64,000 nucleotides of DNA from Desmonostoc muscorum LEGE 12446 (GTDB lineage: Bacteria; Cyanobacteriota; Cyanobacteriia; Cyanobacteriales; Nostocaceae): positions 186,001 to 250,000 of the forward strand of contig NZ_JADEXS020000002.1 of assembly GCF_015207005.2 (NCBI RefSeq), written 5' to 3'. The notes under the pieces are model-generated. The model was given only the letters and a program-made list of their open reading frames with translations, made no database searches and was not told where the DNA came from. Positions 63,901 to 64,000 of this stretch are shown here, one piece after another; positions within the stretch are counted from its first letter, which is position 1, and the number at the start of each line of letters is the position of its first letter. The translations under genes and the position numbers were made by a program.

Positions 63901-64000
63901 TCTTGTTGCAACCGTTCAATATTATTCGACAACGGGGTGTACCGCTGACGCGCATTGACTTGAGCGGCTATGGGGCCAGTACGTTCAGTAACTGGTTGAA
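60978..64000 (+). CDS. Giant unrecognised beta-rich protein, incomplete
   Basis: An ATG at 60978 opens a frame with no stop to the end of the window (1007 codons and running). It begins MTQQLLNKALLQIAGHLV, has FRVFVREVPVREQLI and WYDFYAISKFIALYVQG, then long stretches of beta-type sequence rich in Gly, Thr, Asn, Pro and Val (YTGLTIQGGTIALTSRP, GNASWTLYGQSLNFEW, FRDLIGQ-like helices absent). No Cys-rich, repeat, signal or membrane segment is seen. Codons are visibly GC-richer than in neighbours, which suggests a different origin. I do not recognise the family. It follows the protease and DUF1906 genes on the same strand. Confidence 0.8.
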   Translation, partial: MTQQLLNKALLQIAGHLVIESDEQQRNFEQLYTSLARTKLPTDKSLLINSDFSFERSDLFFTEAIPKSRLETLDRLVENQEAQRKPTFRVFVREVPVREQLIHGSVPTWAAGAKVSQSIGPFQNQDGRQFWYDFYAISKFIALYVQGINEPVLLFRVARGRVDPGALPSRLITYNLDKGSIWINSRLLVPNAPAGTYTGLTIQGGTIALTSRPVNQGGKLTVPVNTGIALQLQLDQPDAVGVNPSTPFGIDACNLQLSLPKTVSLQFGPQTQPIQALGNASWTLYGQSLNFEWTSQAQPSYDPVLQQIVVPFTASESMLQIRQSESEFNTIRGAATITHSAWTLSVATIDLAQPTEAAGIGAILVQCGKGLVDTWQGLEGGGLGLAIPAFLVSPGQIFLADLTTGNPHAHQSLDLWKDEVNPFGTTVKLVFPAATLFFYVSNANGNELLSVFTNADFQIDRPVKVNGDPPAVRSLNSLLVIAANASNKLIYLFDDNLIQDDAQIDPGTAAVPGQFAIALTNALFKVSQPNGCLLFGALADDYRKVSAGFLFLTFGLYAYLPTLPDPYAANLGILKRQIRGQGSTVVDTFAAATFSQAAVSQAAITAWLVCRVRWQVPAEKDGNDEVAVSFHFAPLNNQFGGISFAEPADGKGTTSTGNASSTVTENPANNQLLNVESIPYLNSPVGNAIAAHNTQLSTVLETNPTPPTTLTTFAAVSVVPKPLPNYEGQWDELTGGLRQNLFALLDVSTNADLYGVSFNVFDTRGALVATYAAAANTPAASPIQVRGMEVVSPGRNVKVFTVPQISWEPLINLTPPQVLGDPPWGVNYYPNDGGPMQILNSGTDDVALAPLPLTDYLLRNFEENTKDFLVIALMTLPFGLKALAVLQNRYSFTDPNGATSDRRGSEVLRNSEEFPGGIKGSLQIQLNAGEAFISGQSDMFVGSTIQLNNVLDFAGTSKGESTLGRTVTEIFNNEFLLQPFNIIRQRGVPLTRIDLSGYGASTFSNWL

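Overview
The window is AT-rich DNA from a filamentous, heterocyst-type cyanobacterium (Nostoc/Anabaena group). It has GCGATCGC (HIP1) octamers, AATTTTG-type short tandem repeats, GGCGTAGCC/GGCATCGC palindromes and proteins of cyanobacterial families (DUF2811, DUF1392, the kinase/ATPase/histidine-kinase family, a group 2 sigma factor). Two plasmid partition systems (an actin-like parM/parR pair and parA/parB), no visible housekeeping operons or tRNAs, and a very high density of insertion sequences suggest a large plasmid or plasmid-like accessory region. No replication initiator was recognised.

Layout. 0-6.3 kb: metal and metalloid island with the 3' end of an arsenite/BASS-type transporter, a CDF exporter, a DUF190 protein, a His-rich lipoprotein and an RND heavy-metal pump without its fusion protein. 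6.5-16 kb: ISKra4-like copy A, a CoiA-like gene broken by a 94-bp MITE, a YdcF protein, a six-repeat IDGxRPI protein, a DUF547 gene split by an ISAs1 element, an arsenosugar-type glycosyltransferase and IS630 copy 1. 16.7-21 kb: a methyltransferase gene split by an antisense group II intron, then gene debris. 21.4-26.2 kb: partition block (parR-like, parM, putative centromere repeats, a frameshifted lipoprotein gene, a Zn-ribbon protein, parA, parB). 26.4-31.6 kb: a chimeric junction where a truncated IS4-superfamily element, an IS5 element and a 3'-truncated multidomain kinase gene meet. 31.7-38 kb: small hypothetical genes, ung, and an unknown gene split by the intact IS4-superfamily element. 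38.3-44.7 kb: a 1429-aa DNA-methyltransferase/strawberry-notch helicase flanked by related direct repeats, an AT-hook-like membrane protein and a sigma factor. 45-47 kb: ISKra4-like copy B, cutting a small Zn-ribbon gene. 47-53.8 kb: zeta-toxin pair, repeat-rich spacer, hydrolase, a four-gene operon of small proteins, an Rpn-type nuclease gene split by IS630 copy 2, and more small genes. 53.8-58 kb: Tn3 transposase relic and an IS1380 element whose own transposase is split by a 128-bp MITE. 58-64 kb: DUF1906 glycoside-hydrolase-like protein, subtilisin-like protease and a giant unrecognised ORF that runs off the end.

The strongest reading is a region shaped by serial transposition. Five genes or former genes can be reconstructed across insertions, with matching target duplications at four of the sites (GATAT, GACTATCCCC, TGGGATACGA, CAATT) and TA at both IS630 copies, so the ancestral sequences can be restored in silico. 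Two MITE types share ends and duplication length with full-size elements in the same window. The least explained coding content is the IDGxRPI repeat protein, the methyltransferase-helicase cassette between direct repeats, the IS-split unknown gene next to ung, and the DUF1906/protease/giant-protein cluster at the right end.
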